Assembly: GCA_000277545.1 (NCBI GenBank) | Contig: AKXM01000031.1 | Coordinates: 62,001 to 126,000 of the forward strand | DNA: 64,000 bases | From: Enterobacter sp. Ag1 | GTDB lineage: Bacteria > Pseudomonadota > Gammaproteobacteria > Enterobacterales > Enterobacteriaceae | Direction: 5' to 3' | In this document: positions 29,338 through 42,199 of the stretch, one piece after another | Position numbering within the stretch: position 1 is the stretch's first letter | Layout: the number at the start of each line of letters is the position of its first letter | Position numbers and translations under genes: made by a program | Notes under the pieces: model-generated | Databases searched by the model: none | Seen by the model: only the letters and a program-made list of their open reading frames with translations | What the model was told of the DNA's origin: nothing

Positions 29338-30894
29338 TCAGGCATTCTTTTCCAGCCAGCTATCGAACGACTCCGTATCCGCCGCCTCAATATCCCGCTG
29401 ACGCTGCCATGAAGCATCATGCTCTTTCTGCAGGGCATCCGCGGTTAAAATCTCCAACGGCTCCTGAATCAGCATCTGACGGTATTGTTCCGCCAGCGCA
29501 AGGCCGGTGCCACCAATCCCGTTATCAATCATAGAACGTAAAATACGTGCTGAATACGTTAATTCTGGATCGTCAAAGCTGGCAACCAGTTGGTCACAAA
29601 CTTGCTGGTATTCCTGGCTGTCGGTCATGCCGTCCAGCGTTTCCGCCACGCGGCGTAAATCGGTGAACAGATCTTTGCCTACTTTTGACAGCGGGTGCTG
29701 AGCCGTTTCACAGCCAATACCAAGGGTAAGCCCAGGTTTACGCCCTTCCAGAATCACTCGGTTCCAGTTGGTGCGGGTGCACAGCAGCTCGTCGCTGCTC
29801 ATCTCCGGCGCATCCGCCAGTACGCACCAAATCATAAACAGGTCGAGGAAGCGAACCTGCTGCTCATCCACGCCGATTGGCGAGAACGGGTTGATATCCA
29901 GCGAACGCACTTCGATATACTCGATGCCGCCGCGCAGCAGCGCATCCGACGGCGATTCTCCGTCACGCGTCACGCGCTTTGGACGAATCGGCGCATAGAG
30001 TTCGTTTTCAATTTGCAGCACGTTGGTGTTGAGCTGCAGGTGCTTGCCGTCCTTCATCAAACCAATCTGAGCGTACTCTTCCGACGGGGTTTTAATCGCC
30101 CGCTTCAGCGCATCGACATAGGTGTTCAGATCGTTGAAGGTAATGCCCAGATTGCTCTGCGACTTGTTGGTGTAACCCAGATCGCTCAGGCGTAATGACG
30201 TGGCATACGGCAGGTAATACATGCCGCATTCGGTTTTCTCAAACGGCAAGGCGCTCTCTTTGCCCTGCAGGAATGAAGAGCAAATAGCCGGAGAAGCACC
30301 GAACAAATAAGGGATAACCCAACCAAAGCGGTAATAGTTGCGGATCAGGCGGAAATAACCGGCAGAAATGGCCTCTTTGCCACTTTCTGCGTCCTGTACG
30401 CCGCATTTTGCCTGCCAGAAAGCCATCGGCAGGGAGAAATTGTAATGCACGCCGGAGATGGTCTGCATCAGCGCGCCATAACGATTTTTCAGCCCTTCGC
30501 GGTACAGCGTTTTAAAGCGCCCCGCATTAGAAGAACCGTACTGGGCCAGCTCGATGTTCTGACCGTCGTCGATGTAACACGGCATACTTAGCGGCCACAT
30601 ACGTTCCTCGCCCAGTTCACGCGCCGTGTGGCGATGAATGTCACGCAGGAAGGTCAGCATATGGTCAATGTCACCATCAACCGGGGTAATAAATTCCAGG
30701 AGGGCTTCGGCGAAGTCCGTGGTAATCCATTTATGTGTAAACGCTGAGCCAAGGCTTTCAGGATGCCCGGTGGTGGCTAAATCGCCTTCTGGCGTCACGC
30801 GCAGCGTTTCACGCTCAAGACCACGGCAAATGCCTTTTACTGCTTCAGGGTGTTTTTCCAGCCAGGCCAAAGCCTGTGATACGTCCGGGATCAA
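29338..30894 (-). CDS. gshA: Glutamate-cysteine ligase GshA
   Basis: This 518-residue enzyme of the proteobacterial type I glutamate-cysteine ligase family catalyses the first step of glutathione synthesis: ATP-dependent formation of gamma-glutamylcysteine. The start is TTG (30894), as in E. coli gshA, which also uses UUG. The sequence runs with strong similarity throughout ([44 protein letters not shown]). Its glutathione product feeds the GST and glyoxalase II genes near 50 kb. Confidence 0.96.
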   Translation of the reverse strand: MIPDVSQALAWLEKHPEAVKGICRGLERETLRVTPEGDLATTGHPESLGSAFTHKWITTDFAEALLEFITPVDGDIDHMLTFLRDIHRHTARELGEERMWPLSMPCYIDDGQNIELAQYGSSNAGRFKTLYREGLKNRYGALMQTISGVHYNFSLPMAFWQAKCGVQDAESGKEAISAGYFRLIRNYYRFGWVIPYLFGASPAICSSFLQGKESALPFEKTECGMYYLPYATSLRLSDLGYTNKSQSNLGITFNDLNTYVDALKRAIKTPSEEYAQIGLMKDGKHLQLNTNVLQIENELYAPIRPKRVTRDGESPSDALLRGGIEYIEVRSLDINPFSPIGVDEQQVRFLDLFMIWCVLADAPEMSSDELLCTRTNWNRVILEGRKPGLTLGIGCETAQHPLSKVGKDLFTDLRRVAETLDGMTDSQEYQQVCDQLVASFDDPELTYSARILRSMIDNGIGGTGLALAEQYRQMLIQEPLEILTADALQKEHDASWQRQRDIEAADTESFDSWLEKNA

Positions 30895-30970
30895 ATTGAC
30901 CTCCCGCCTGTCGAATTTATTTTAATAAGCATAATTGTTTTCGCCGGTGATGAAGACTCATCCCACGCAA

Positions 30971-31399
30971 TTAGTGCCACCACGCCATGCCTTGTACCGT
31001 TGCAGCCGCGACAACGATGTAGCGTAGCGCTTTGCCAAGGCATAAAAAGAATATCACCGGCCCCCAGCTCAGGCGTAACCACCCGGCCAGCAGGCATAAC
31101 AGATCGCCTATCAGCGGCATCCAGCTCAGTAACAACGTCGCTGGGCCAAAACGAGTCAACCAGTCGGTCGCTTTCCCCTGCCAGCGCGATTGTATACGCT
31201 GCGGGAAAAAGCGCCCCAGAATAACGTTAGTCATACCGCCAAGGCTATTACCGATTGTTGCTATTATCACAAGAACCGATACCGGGCCGCTACCGGCAAC
31301 CAGAAGCGCCACAAGTACCGCTTCTGAGCTCCCCGGCAGCAGCGTCGCGCTCAGGAAACTGCTGGTGAACAGTGAAAGGAGCGATAGCGTGTCGCTCAC
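30971..31399 (-). CDS. yqaA: YqaA, DedA/SNARE-associated-like membrane protein
   Basis: This 142-residue inner-membrane protein has 4 predicted helices. The glycine-rich GNSLGGMTNVILGRFFP stretch is characteristic of the VTT (DedA/SNARE-associated) family, which has phospholipid or undecaprenyl-phosphate flippase-like roles. The role of YqaA itself is not defined. It overlaps yqaB by 4 bp (31396-31399) and lies upstream of gshA, as in E. coli. No lesion. Confidence 0.9.
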   Translation of the reverse strand: MSDTLSLLSLFTSSFLSATLLPGSSEAVLVALLVAGSGPVSVLVIIATIGNSLGGMTNVILGRFFPQRIQSRWQGKATDWLTRFGPATLLLSWMPLIGDLLCLLAGWLRLSWGPVIFFLCLGKALRYIVVAAATVQGMAWWH

Positions 31400-31962
31400 A
31401 GTAGGCGCACGTCCACAACATCCATTCCCGCGCTACGCGCCGCCTGAAGACCAAAATCAGCATCTTCAAATACCACACATTTTTCCGGCGCCACGCCCAT
31501 CAGTTCGGCGCAGCGTAAGAAGGTATCAGGTGCTGGCTTATGGTGTTTAACATGATCTGCTGCCACGACCGCCGCAAAATACTGACGTAAACCAAGATGC
31601 TTAAGCAGCGCTTCTGCAATATCGCTTTCGCTACCTGTGCCGACCGACATCGGACGGCGGCCATGCCAGGCTTTCACCACTTCAATCAGCGGCAGCGGAC
31701 GCACGGTATCAAGCAGCATGGCTCGAACGGCAACAGTTTTTTCAGCCGCCAGACTGTGGGGATCGAGATCGGCATTGTGCCTTTCGATAATTGCAGCAGC
31801 AATTTTCCAGCTTGGCGCGCCATTCAGGGCAACCATCGCCTGCTCGTCGAAGCTCATGCCATAGCGGCCAAGGGTTTCATGCCAGGCTTTACGGTGAGTC
31901 GGCTCCGTATCAAGGATCGTGCCGTCCATATCAAAGATTAAACCGTCATAGCGATCGTACAT
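31396..31962 (-). CDS. yqaB: Fructose-1-phosphatase, HAD family, YqaB
   Basis: This 188-residue HAD-superfamily phosphatase has motif I FDMDGTILDTEP (nucleophile Asp11, acid/base Asp13), motif II SVGTGS, and motifs III/IV around KHHKPAPDTF and VFEDADFG. E. coli YqaB dephosphorylates fructose-1-phosphate and 6-phosphogluconate. It is the first gene of yqaB-yqaA(-gshA). An unusual non-coding interval of about 220 bp separates it from the tRNA array. Confidence 0.93.
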   Translation of the reverse strand: MYDRYDGLIFDMDGTILDTEPTHRKAWHETLGRYGMSFDEQAMVALNGAPSWKIAAAIIERHNADLDPHSLAAEKTVAVRAMLLDTVRPLPLIEVVKAWHGRRPMSVGTGSESDIAEALLKHLGLRQYFAAVVAADHVKHHKPAPDTFLRCAELMGVAPEKCVVFEDADFGLQAARSAGMDVVDVRLL

Positions 31963-32181
31963 CTCACCCTCACTTCACTGAATGTCGAGGCGGTACTTTA
32001 GCGTAAATGGCTGAAATTGTCGCTGTCTGCGGGTAGAGGCGATATTGCGAATAAGGAGTATGAAAAGCTGAACGGTATGTTTGTAACAGGGGAATTTAAA
32101 TGAAGTTTGAAGGGGTGGGTCGTGCTGGTGAGAAAGTAACTTTCTCTTTCACACCGTCATCGCTAATGATGAGGAAGAAAA
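31963..32181. other. Interval between yqaB and the tRNA array
   Basis: No gene is seen. From 32131 it contains the trailer of the last tRNA-Arg: a copy of the GAGAAAG-TAA-CTTTCTC palindrome and the TCATCGCTAATGATGAGG stem that recurs before each tRNA copy. It serves as the downstream processing or terminator region of the tRNA operon. Confidence 0.5.
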
Positions 32182-32258
32182 TGGTGCATCCGGGAGGATT
32201 CGAACCTCCGACCGCTCGGTTCGTAGCCGAGTACTCTATCCAGCTGAGCTACGGATGC
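32182..32258 (-). tRNA. tRNA-Arg(ACG), copy 3 in transcription order
   Basis: This 77-nt tRNA reads GCATCCGTAGCTCAGC at the 5' end, anticodon loop CTACGAA (anticodon ACG, read as ICG), T-arm GGTTCGAATCC and encoded CCA. It is identical to the copies at 32460 and 32735. It equals the argV/argY/argZ/argQ genes of E. coli and decodes CGU, CGC and CGA. Confidence 0.97.
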
Positions 32259-32324
32259 ATCGGGATTACTGCTTTTACTGCTGACTCAGTACTACCTACA
32301 CTATCAGGCAATACCGGAGAAGAA

Positions 32325-32396
32325 TGGTGCATCCGGGAGGATGACTCACCGAAGGCTCGCCCTAAAGGGCCGTTGCTGAAGCAACGTTATCCTCCC
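32325..32396 (-). repeat. Truncated tRNA-Arg 3' end with cloverleaf-like stem, copy A
   Basis: Bases 32325-32342 copy the last 18 nt of tRNA-Arg (complement of TGGTGCATCCGGGAGGAT, including CCA). The remainder is unrelated to the tRNA but folds: GGGAGGAT closes with ATCCTCCC at 32389-32396, enclosing CGTTGCT/AGCAACG and GCCC/GGGC hairpins, giving a cloverleaf-like outline. It resembles the tRNA 3'-end repeats of the E. coli tyrT operon. A possible function in processing or in making a small RNA is unproven. Confidence 0.6.
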
Positions 32397-32459
32397 TGGT
32401 GCTTGCGGAGAAAGTAACTTTCTCTTTCACACCGTCATCGCTAATGATGAGGAAGAATA

Positions 32460-32536
32460 TGGTGCATCCGGGAGGATTCGAACCTCCGACCGCTCGGTTC
32501 GTAGCCGAGTACTCTATCCAGCTGAGCTACGGATGC
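32460..32536 (-). tRNA. tRNA-Arg(ACG), copy 2 in transcription order
   Basis: This 77-nt tRNA is identical to the copies at 32182 and 32735, with anticodon ACG and encoded CCA. It sits in a tandem repeat unit of about 276 bp. Confidence 0.97.
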
Positions 32537-32599
32537 ATCGGGATTACTGCTTTTACTGCTGACTCAGTGTCGCTCATCATGCCGCAACACTGATGAAGA

Positions 32600-32673
32600 T
32601 GGTACATCCGGGAGGATGACTCACCAAAGGCTCGCCCTAAAGGGCCGTTGCTGAAGCAACGTTATCTTCCCTG
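32600..32673 (-). repeat. Truncated tRNA-Arg 3' end with cloverleaf-like stem, copy B
   Basis: Same structure as the copy at 32325. The 18-nt tRNA end carries one change (TGGTACATCC instead of TGGTGCATCC), and the closing strand reads ATCTTCCC, giving one A-C mismatch. The internal hairpins are intact. Confidence 0.58.
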
Positions 32674-32734
32674 GTGCTGGCGGAGAAATTAACTTTCTCT
32701 GTCACACCGTCATCGCTAATGATGAGGAAGAATA

Positions 32735-32811
32735 TGGTGCATCCGGGAGGATTCGAACCTCCGACCGCTCGGTTCGTAGCCGAGTACTCTATCCAGCTGA
32801 GCTACGGATGC
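32735..32811 (-). tRNA. tRNA-Arg(ACG), copy 1 in transcription order
   Basis: This 77-nt tRNA is identical to the two downstream copies, with anticodon ACG and encoded CCA. It lies 4 bp after the tRNA-Ser 3' end in the direction of transcription. Confidence 0.97.
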
Positions 32812-32815
32812 AAAA

Positions 32816-32908
32816 TGGCGGTGAGGCGGGGATTCGAACCCCGGATGCAGCTTTTGACCGCATACTCCCTTAGCAGGGGAGCGCCTTCAGCCTCTCGGCC
32901 ACCTCACC
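32816..32908 (-). tRNA. serV: tRNA-Ser(GCT)
   Basis: This 93-nt class II tRNA has a long variable arm, anticodon loop CTGCTAA (anticodon GCT for AGC/AGU) and encoded CCA. It matches E. coli serV throughout as I remember it. It is the first gene of the tRNA operon, as in E. coli serV-argVYZQ. Confidence 0.97.
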
Positions 32909-32968
32909 ACACGCCTCTTTCGAGTGCTTCGAGTTACTCGTAAGAGCTTCTCGTCGCTGCGTGGCGCA

Positions 32969-32997
32969 CATATTACTTTCTGGGACTTATAAGTCAA
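32969..32997 (-). promoter_or_regulatory. tRNA operon promoter
   Basis: On the minus strand TTGACT (32992-32997), 17-bp spacer, AATATG (32969-32974), followed by the GC-rich discriminator TGCGCC. Such discriminators are typical of stringently controlled stable-RNA promoters. Confidence 0.78.
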
Positions 32998-33174
32998 ACA
33001 ATTTTTCCCTACTCGCTATCGATTGCACAAATCACGCTCGATTAGCGTAATTTGGAGACAAAAAGAGTGTTTTATCAACAGGCAAACGGCAATACGCGCG
33101 CAGAAACGGCACGCTGATAAGCGAAGCAAAAATGACGTTAACGGGAGAGAAAGGAAACAGCAGGCAGAAGAGGT

Positions 33175-33203
33175 GCGCCTCGCTGTAGATTTCAGCGAGG
33201 CGC
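33175..33203 (-). terminator. Hairpin immediately downstream of csrA
   Basis: Perfect 11-bp stem GCGCCTCGCTG/CAGCGAGGCGC with loop TAGATTT. The T run on the csrA side is imperfect (ACCTCTTCTG). Confidence 0.65.
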
Positions 33204-33210
33204 GATATTT

Positions 33211-33396
33211 TTAGAAATTCGTTTGCTGGGATTTTTCAGCCTGGATACGTTGGTAGATTTCTTCGCGGTGTACAGAGACTTCCTTCGGGGCGTTAACACC
33301 GATACGGACCTGGTTGCCTTTTACCCCAAGCACAGTCACGGTCACCTCATCCCCAATCATAAGGGTCTCACCAACTCGACGAGTCAGAATTAACAT
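33211..33396 (-). CDS. csrA: Carbon storage regulator CsrA
   Basis: This 61-residue RNA-binding dimer opens [18 protein letters not shown]; Arg44 lies in VHREEI and the C-terminal helix is [14 protein letters not shown]. It binds GGA motifs in mRNA leaders to control glycogen, motility and biofilm genes. Only the last residues (QQTNF) differ from E. coli (QQSSY). It is preceded by AAGGAG and by a 244-bp promoter region after alaS. Confidence 0.97.
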   Translation of the reverse strand: MLILTRRVGETLMIGDEVTVTVLGVKGNQVRIGVNAPKEVSVHREEIYQRIQAEKSQQTNF

Positions 33397-33640
33397 TCTT
33401 TGCTCCTTGAAAGATTAAAAGAGTCGGGTCTCTGTATCCCGGCATTATCCATCATATAACGCGAAATCGTAACGAATGACAAATAGATAACACGCACTCT
33501 GTCATAGCATTACACTCTGTTATATCTAAGTTTAGCCGATATACACAACTTCAACCTGACTTTATCATTATTGATAGTGTGTAAATGGTAGTACGCCATA
33601 ACTGAGAACAGTTATGGCGCAATTACACTTTTAGTTATTT
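33397..33640 (-). promoter_or_regulatory. alaS-csrA intergenic region with csrA promoters and palindrome
   Basis: No gene. It contains a perfect 10-bp palindromic hairpin GCCATAACTG/CAGTTATGGC (33595-33618) soon after the alaS stop. An AT-rich stretch (33430-33560) follows, where in E. coli several csrA promoters lie; I did not assign each start. Confidence 0.6.
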
Positions 33641-36268
<2,628 letters not shown>

Positions 36269-36407
36269 AATTATCCTGGAATCAAGCTAACGAAGAGTTG
36301 TAAAGCTGCCATGACGGCCGTAACGCAGACGGCTCAGGCCAGCTTACCTGGAAAAAAGTGGGAATAAGATAAGTTTTCTGGCGAGGGAAGTAAAATCCAG
36401 TGTGGCC

Positions 36408-36923
36408 CTAATCAGCAAAATTTCGCCAGATCTCCTGAATGTCTTCCATAAAGAAGCCACGATAGAGAAGAAAACGCTGCACTTTAGCCTTCATCTGCCA
36501 CTCTGTTGGCAGCGGCGAGCCAAACTTGCGTTCGGCCAGTTCGCGCGCCAGCGGCGGCCAGTCAATTTCACAGGCTATCATCGCGGACTCCCCAATGGCC
36601 CGTTCGATGCCCTTTTGCTTCAGTTCTTGCCGAATACGCTGCGGTCCATACCCTTTCCGACTGCGGCTGGCAATAAAACGTGACGCAAACTGCACGTCGT
36701 CCAGCCAGCGGTGTTCGTAACACCAGGCAATAACCTTATCAATGTCTTCCTGAGTGACCTCAGGTTCGTCCTCTTTAGCAAATTTTGCCGTAAAGGCAGA
36801 AGGCGTTGCCAGCTTACGGCGCAGCTCATATTCGCTGTGGTCACGCATGGCAAGAATACGGGTCGCCTTATCCAGAAGGCGGGCAAAAGGGCTGCGGCGG
36901 GGAGAAGTGATGTTGTCGGACAT
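36408..36923 (-). CDS. recX: RecA-inhibiting regulatory protein RecX
   Basis: This 171-residue helical repeat protein ([23 protein letters not shown], then [21 protein letters not shown]) blocks RecA filament extension. ATG 36923 (MSDNIT) is the likely start. It is 74 bp downstream of recA on the same strand, with the recA terminator between, so it is expressed mostly by read-through, as in E. coli. Confidence 0.95.
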   Translation of the reverse strand: MSDNITSPRRSPFARLLDKATRILAMRDHSEYELRRKLATPSAFTAKFAKEDEPEVTQEDIDKVIAWCYEHRWLDDVQFASRFIASRSRKGYGPQRIRQELKQKGIERAIGESAMIACEIDWPPLARELAERKFGSPLPTEWQMKAKVQRFLLYRGFFMEDIQEIWRNFAD

Positions 36924-36954
36924 AGGGTCGGGTGGCAAAGATCGATATCAGGAG

Positions 36955-36989
36955 AGAAAAAGCACAAAGGGCCGCGTTAGCAGCCCTTT
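36955..36989 (-). terminator. recA terminator
   Basis: On the minus strand AAAGGGC/GCCCTTT with a 10-nt loop (36966-36989), followed by GTGCTTTTTC. Partial termination here leaves some recX transcription. Confidence 0.85.
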
Positions 36990-36997
36990 ATCTTGTT

Positions 36998-38147
<1,150 letters not shown>

Positions 38148-38161
<14 letters not shown>

Positions 38162-38657
38162 GTTTATTTTTTAGAAAATCGTCCCACAGGCTCTGCAGGG
38201 CGAATTCCGTGGCCTGGCGGCGAACGGCATCGCGGTCGCCGTCAAAGCGCTGCACTTTTGCCAGCGTTCTGCTGTGCTTATCCGCAAACCCAAACCACAC
38301 CGTACCGACCGGTTTTTCTGGCGTGCCGCCATCTGGCCCGGCGATACCACTGACAGAAACCGCATAATCCGCTTTCGCGGCGGCAAGCGCTCCCTGAGCC
38401 ATCTCAAGCACCACGCCTTTACTGACGGCGCCATAGGCTTCCAGCGTGGTTTCGTTCACGCCGATCAGCTGATGTTTGGCTTCATTGCTGTAGGTCACAA
38501 AGCCCCGCTCAAACCAGGCTGAGCTGCCGGCAACGTCAGTAATCACTTTCGCGATCCAGCCGCCGGTACAAGATTCTGCAGTAGTCACGGTGGCCCCAAG
38601 CTGCCCAAGGCCATTCCCTACCCGCTGGCTTAGCTCAAACAATGCGCTGTCTGTCAT
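38148..38657 (-). CDS. pncC: Nicotinamide-nucleotide amidase PncC
   Basis: This 169-residue CinA C-terminal-family amidase has the catalytic-loop motif TTAESCTGGW and SVSGIAGPDGG. It deamidates NMN to NaMN for NAD recycling. I start at ATG 38657 (MTDSALF), with GGAG upstream; an earlier in-frame start is less likely. Its final codons and stop (38148) lie inside the LexA box/promoter of recA, so the recA -35 region is coding. Same order as E. coli. Confidence 0.95.
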
Positions 38658-38788
38658 GCTGGCTCCGATTGTAGACATATCATTAGCCAACACGATAGCA
38701 CTTTACGGACGTTGCAGGGGATTACATCGGGATACTCGGGAAGGATTCCAGAAATGGAACGGCCAGCGAAAGCTGGCCGGGAGAAAAA

Positions 38789-39667
38789 CTACTTCATGCT
38801 GTTGGCGATGGTGTTCACGTTGTGCTTGAACGCCTTTTCGTAGGTACTTGCCGGGCCGCCAGGGCCTGAAAGCGCCTCAGGATAAAGCTCACCGCCGGGC
38901 TTAGCGCCGGTCGCGCTGGCAATTTGCTTCACCAGACGTGGGTCGGTCTGATTTTCGATGAAGTAGGTGGCGATATGTTCATCTTTCAACTGTTTAATCA
39001 GAGATGCAACGTCGCTGGCGCTGGCCTGAGCTTCAGTGGAAAAGCCCACTGGTGCCAGGAACGTGACGCCGTAAGCCTCACCAAAGTAGCCAAATGCATC
39101 ATGGCTGGTCAGTACCTTGCGTTTAGCCTGCGGCACATCCGCAAAGCGTTTTTTCGCCCAGCCGTCTAGCTGCTTCAGGCGAGCTGCATAGCTATCGCCG
39201 CTTTTACGGATAGCCGCTGCATCCTGTGGGTCGGCAGCAACCAGCGCTGCAGCGATATTTTCCGCGTAGATTGCCCCGTTTGCCGCGCTGTTCCACGCAT
39301 GTGGGTCAGTGATTGATTTACCGTCTTCTTCCATGCTGCGGGTGTTAATTCCCTGGGAAGCCACGATAACTTTGCCCTTGTAGCCGGACGCCGTCACCAG
39401 GCGATCCATCCACCCTTCCATGCCGAGCCCGCTCACAATCACCACATCCGCATTACGCAACGCGACGCTGTCTTTCGGCGAGGGTTCAAAGCTATGCGGG
39501 TCGCCATCCGGCCCCACCAGGCTGGTGACTTTGACGTGCTCGCCGCCAACCTGTTTAGCCATGTCGGCCAGCACGGTAAAACTTGCCACTACATTCAGCG
39601 TTTTCGCTGCAGCCATCTGGCTGGAGAGCGCCAGAGCCAGCGCAATACCAATCCCTAAACGTTTCAT
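38789..39667 (-). CDS. Periplasmic metal-binding protein of a Zn/Mn ABC transporter
   Basis: This 292-residue cluster A-I (ZnuA/TroA/PsaA-type) solute-binding protein has a signal peptide (1-21, cleavage after MAAA). Metal ligands by position are His58 (DPHSF), His123 (DPHAW), His189 (SHDAFGYF) and Glu265 (YPEALSG). Histidine at the third position is found in zinc-type proteins such as TroA/ZnuA, while Mn-type PsaA has Glu. There is no His-rich loop. The gene follows the permease gene with a 4-bp overlap, and the operon carries a Zur-like box upstream, so zinc uptake is favoured over manganese. Confidence 0.9.
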   Translation of the reverse strand: MKRLGIGIALALALSSQMAAAKTLNVVASFTVLADMAKQVGGEHVKVTSLVGPDGDPHSFEPSPKDSVALRNADVVIVSGLGMEGWMDRLVTASGYKGKVIVASQGINTRSMEEDGKSITDPHAWNSAANGAIYAENIAAALVAADPQDAAAIRKSGDSYAARLKQLDGWAKKRFADVPQAKRKVLTSHDAFGYFGEAYGVTFLAPVGFSTEAQASASDVASLIKQLKDEHIATYFIENQTDPRLVKQIASATGAKPGGELYPEALSGPGGPASTYEKAFKHNVNTIANSMK

Positions 39668-40548
39668 TTAACCCCCTTTATGATTGCCAATTTCCTACGC
39701 AGCAGGCTCCCTGCAAGCACGCTGCGCGGTCCGAAAAGTATTGAGATAAAGAATGCGACGCTCGCGGTAAGCACAATGGCCGGCCCGGCGGGTAACGAGG
39801 CGTAGAAAGACCACACCAGCCCTAACCAGGCACAAATCAGGCCACACACCACGGCAAGAGCGATCGAGCCCGGCAATGTCTTAGCCCAGCAGCGCGCGGC
39901 AATGGCGGGGAGCATCATCAGGCCAACGGACATTAATGTGCCGAGGATTTGGAAACCGGCCACCAGGTTAAGCACCAGCAGCGCCAAAAACGTGCCGTGT
40001 ATCAGCGACGGCAGCAGCCGGTTGTTCACCTGTAAAAAGCTGCGGTCAAACGACTCCAGCACCAGGCCGCGATAAAGCAGCGCCAGTGCAATCAGCGTCA
40101 CGCTTGCAATGAGCCCCACAAACTTAATAGCCTCACCATCCACGGCGAGAATTGAGCCAAATAGCAGGTGCAGCAGGTCAACGCTTGAACCGCGCAATGA
40201 TATCAACGTCACGCCGAGTGCCAGCGACCCAAGGTAGAATCCGGCAAAGCTGGCATCTTCTTTTAACGGCGTCCGGGCGCTAACCCAGCCGGAAAGTAAA
40301 GCCACCAGCACGCCAGCGACAAACCCACCAATGCCCATTGCCACCAGAGACATACCGGCAACCAGATAACCCACGGCAACGCCGGGTAAAATGGCATGAG
40401 AAAGCGCGTCACCCACCAGACTCATACGACGAAGCAGAAGAAAAATGCCGAGCGGAACGGTACTCAGAGAAAGCGACAGGCAGGCCACCAGCGCGCGGCG
40501 CATAAAGCCGTAAGCCACAAACGGCTCAATAAAAAGGTGATAAATCAT
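39664..40548 (-). CDS. ABC-3 family metal permease
   Basis: This 294-residue inner-membrane protein of the ABC-3 (ZnuB/SitC/TroC) family has about 8-9 helices and the cytoplasmic loop DALSHAILPGVAVGYLV that contacts the ATPase. It overlaps both the ATPase gene (40545-40548) and the binding-protein gene (39664-39667) by 4 bp, so the three are translationally coupled. It moves Zn(II) or Mn(II) into the cytoplasm. Confidence 0.92.
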   Translation of the reverse strand: MIYHLFIEPFVAYGFMRRALVACLSLSLSTVPLGIFLLLRRMSLVGDALSHAILPGVAVGYLVAGMSLVAMGIGGFVAGVLVALLSGWVSARTPLKEDASFAGFYLGSLALGVTLISLRGSSVDLLHLLFGSILAVDGEAIKFVGLIASVTLIALALLYRGLVLESFDRSFLQVNNRLLPSLIHGTFLALLVLNLVAGFQILGTLMSVGLMMLPAIAARCWAKTLPGSIALAVVCGLICAWLGLVWSFYASLPAGPAIVLTASVAFFISILFGPRSVLAGSLLRRKLAIIKGVK

Positions 40549-41240
40549 GCTGTTTGTACCAGGCGTGGGCGAAAGGAAGCATATTGCGCTAAGGCTTCGT
40601 CGGCGTTACCCCACTGGTAACCCTCCGGGGTGAGCAGCAAGACTTCAGGAAAATGCCGGCGTACCAGCTCGTTGTTATGCAGCACGCTGATAAGCGTCTT
40701 GCCATCCCGGTGCATCTGGCACATCAGTTCCATTAAAAATTCACTGGTCTGTGCATCCACGCCGGTGAACGGCTCATCGAGCAGGACCAGCGGTGCGTCC
40801 TGAACCAGCAGGCGAGCAAACAGCATGCGTTGAAACTGTCCCCCTGAGAGCACATCAATCGGCCGCAGGTAATGCTCACTTAATCCCACGCGCTCAATCG
40901 CTTCCGTCACGCGTTCACGGTGCTGCCGACGAAGGCCGGAAAACAGCCCGCGTCCCGGCCAGCTCCCCATACAAACCACGTCATAAACCGTGGCGGGAAA
41001 TTGCCGATCCATCTCCCCTAACTGCGGCAGCCAGGCAATGCGCGGGCGCATATTGTCCTGAAACTTTACGCTGCCAGAAATGGGGGGCAGTAGCCCGGCC
41101 AGGGTTTTTAACAACGTCGATTTACCGCAGCCGTTCGCCCCAATCACCGCCGTCATGCTGCCGCGCTGAAACTGGCCGCTGAGGGCCGACACAACCACGT
41201 TGCCGTAATAGCCCAGCTCGAGATTCTGCAGTTCGATCAT
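40545..41240 (-). CDS. Metal ABC transporter ATP-binding protein
   Basis: This 231-residue ATPase of the ZnuC/SitB type has Walker A GANGCGKST near residues 34-42, signature LSGGQFQRM, Walker B LVLLDEPFTGVD and an H-loop ISVLHNNE. The start ATG at 41240 overlaps the TGA of a 39-codon upstream ORF (ATGA), so it is coupled to it. Another in-frame start at 41273 lies inside that ORF and is less likely. It energises the downstream permease. Confidence 0.92.
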   Translation of the reverse strand: MIELQNLELGYYGNVVVSALSGQFQRGSMTAVIGANGCGKSTLLKTLAGLLPPISGSVKFQDNMRPRIAWLPQLGEMDRQFPATVYDVVCMGSWPGRGLFSGLRRQHRERVTEAIERVGLSEHYLRPIDVLSGGQFQRMLFARLLVQDAPLVLLDEPFTGVDAQTSEFLMELMCQMHRDGKTLISVLHNNELVRRHFPEVLLLTPEGYQWGNADEALAQYASFRPRLVQTA

Positions 41241-41356
41241 GGCAGGATAACCGCCCAATGAATGGCGCCCCACAGGCCGAGGATCAGCAGCGCGACAAGG
41301 GCCGCGCGAAATAGCCCGGAAAGGCTAAACAGTGAAGAGGGAACTGCAACAGACAT
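41237..41356 (-). CDS. 39-residue single-helix membrane microprotein at head of metal operon
   Basis: An ORF on the minus strand from ATG 41356 to TGA 41237-41239. The product begins MSVAVPSSLFSLSGLFRAAL and continues with one hydrophobic helix (about residues 17-38, LVALLILGLWGAIHWAVILP). The stop overlaps the ATPase start codon (ATGA), as do the downstream gene junctions, which argues that it is translated. The Shine-Dalgarno sequence is weak (GGTGCC). It was not listed because of its size. A role as a small accessory subunit or regulator of the permease is inferred only. Confidence 0.65.
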   Translation of the reverse strand: MSVAVPSSLFSLSGLFRAALVALLILGLWGAIHWAVILP

Positions 41357-41371
41357 ACCGGCACCAATATT

Positions 41372-41394
41372 GTTTCGTTATAACATAACATAAT
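41372..41394 (-). promoter_or_regulatory. Zur-like box upstream of the metal transporter operon
   Basis: The core on the minus strand reads GTTATGTTATAAC (41377-41389). It equals the Zur core GTTATANTATAAC at all specified positions but one and is an imperfect palindrome GTTAT-N3-ATAAC. It lies about 21-33 bp upstream of the first start codon, overlapping the probable promoter. The outer arms do not match Zur well. MntR and Fur sites look different. Confidence 0.6.
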
Positions 41395-42190
<796 letters not shown>

Positions 42191-42199
42191 GGAAAAATC

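Larger units (their letters stand above)
32131..32811. repeat. Tandem repeat array of the tRNA-Arg unit (2.5 copies)
   Basis: Units begin with AGAAAGTAACTTTCTC at 32131 and 32409, and in altered form at 32684. Periods are 278 and 275 bp. Each unit holds trailer hairpins and a full tRNA-Arg; the first two also carry a truncated tRNA copy. The third stops after its tRNA. Unequal crossing-over would readily change the copy number. Confidence 0.85.

Noticed and set aside
32131-32811. CRISPR array
   Set aside because: Repeats of 275 bp containing tRNA genes; no short regular repeat/spacer alternation or cas genes in the window.
32100-32943. Three similar open frames across the tRNA array
   Set aside because: They are translations of tRNA genes and repeats ([20 protein letters not shown]), a common false annotation.
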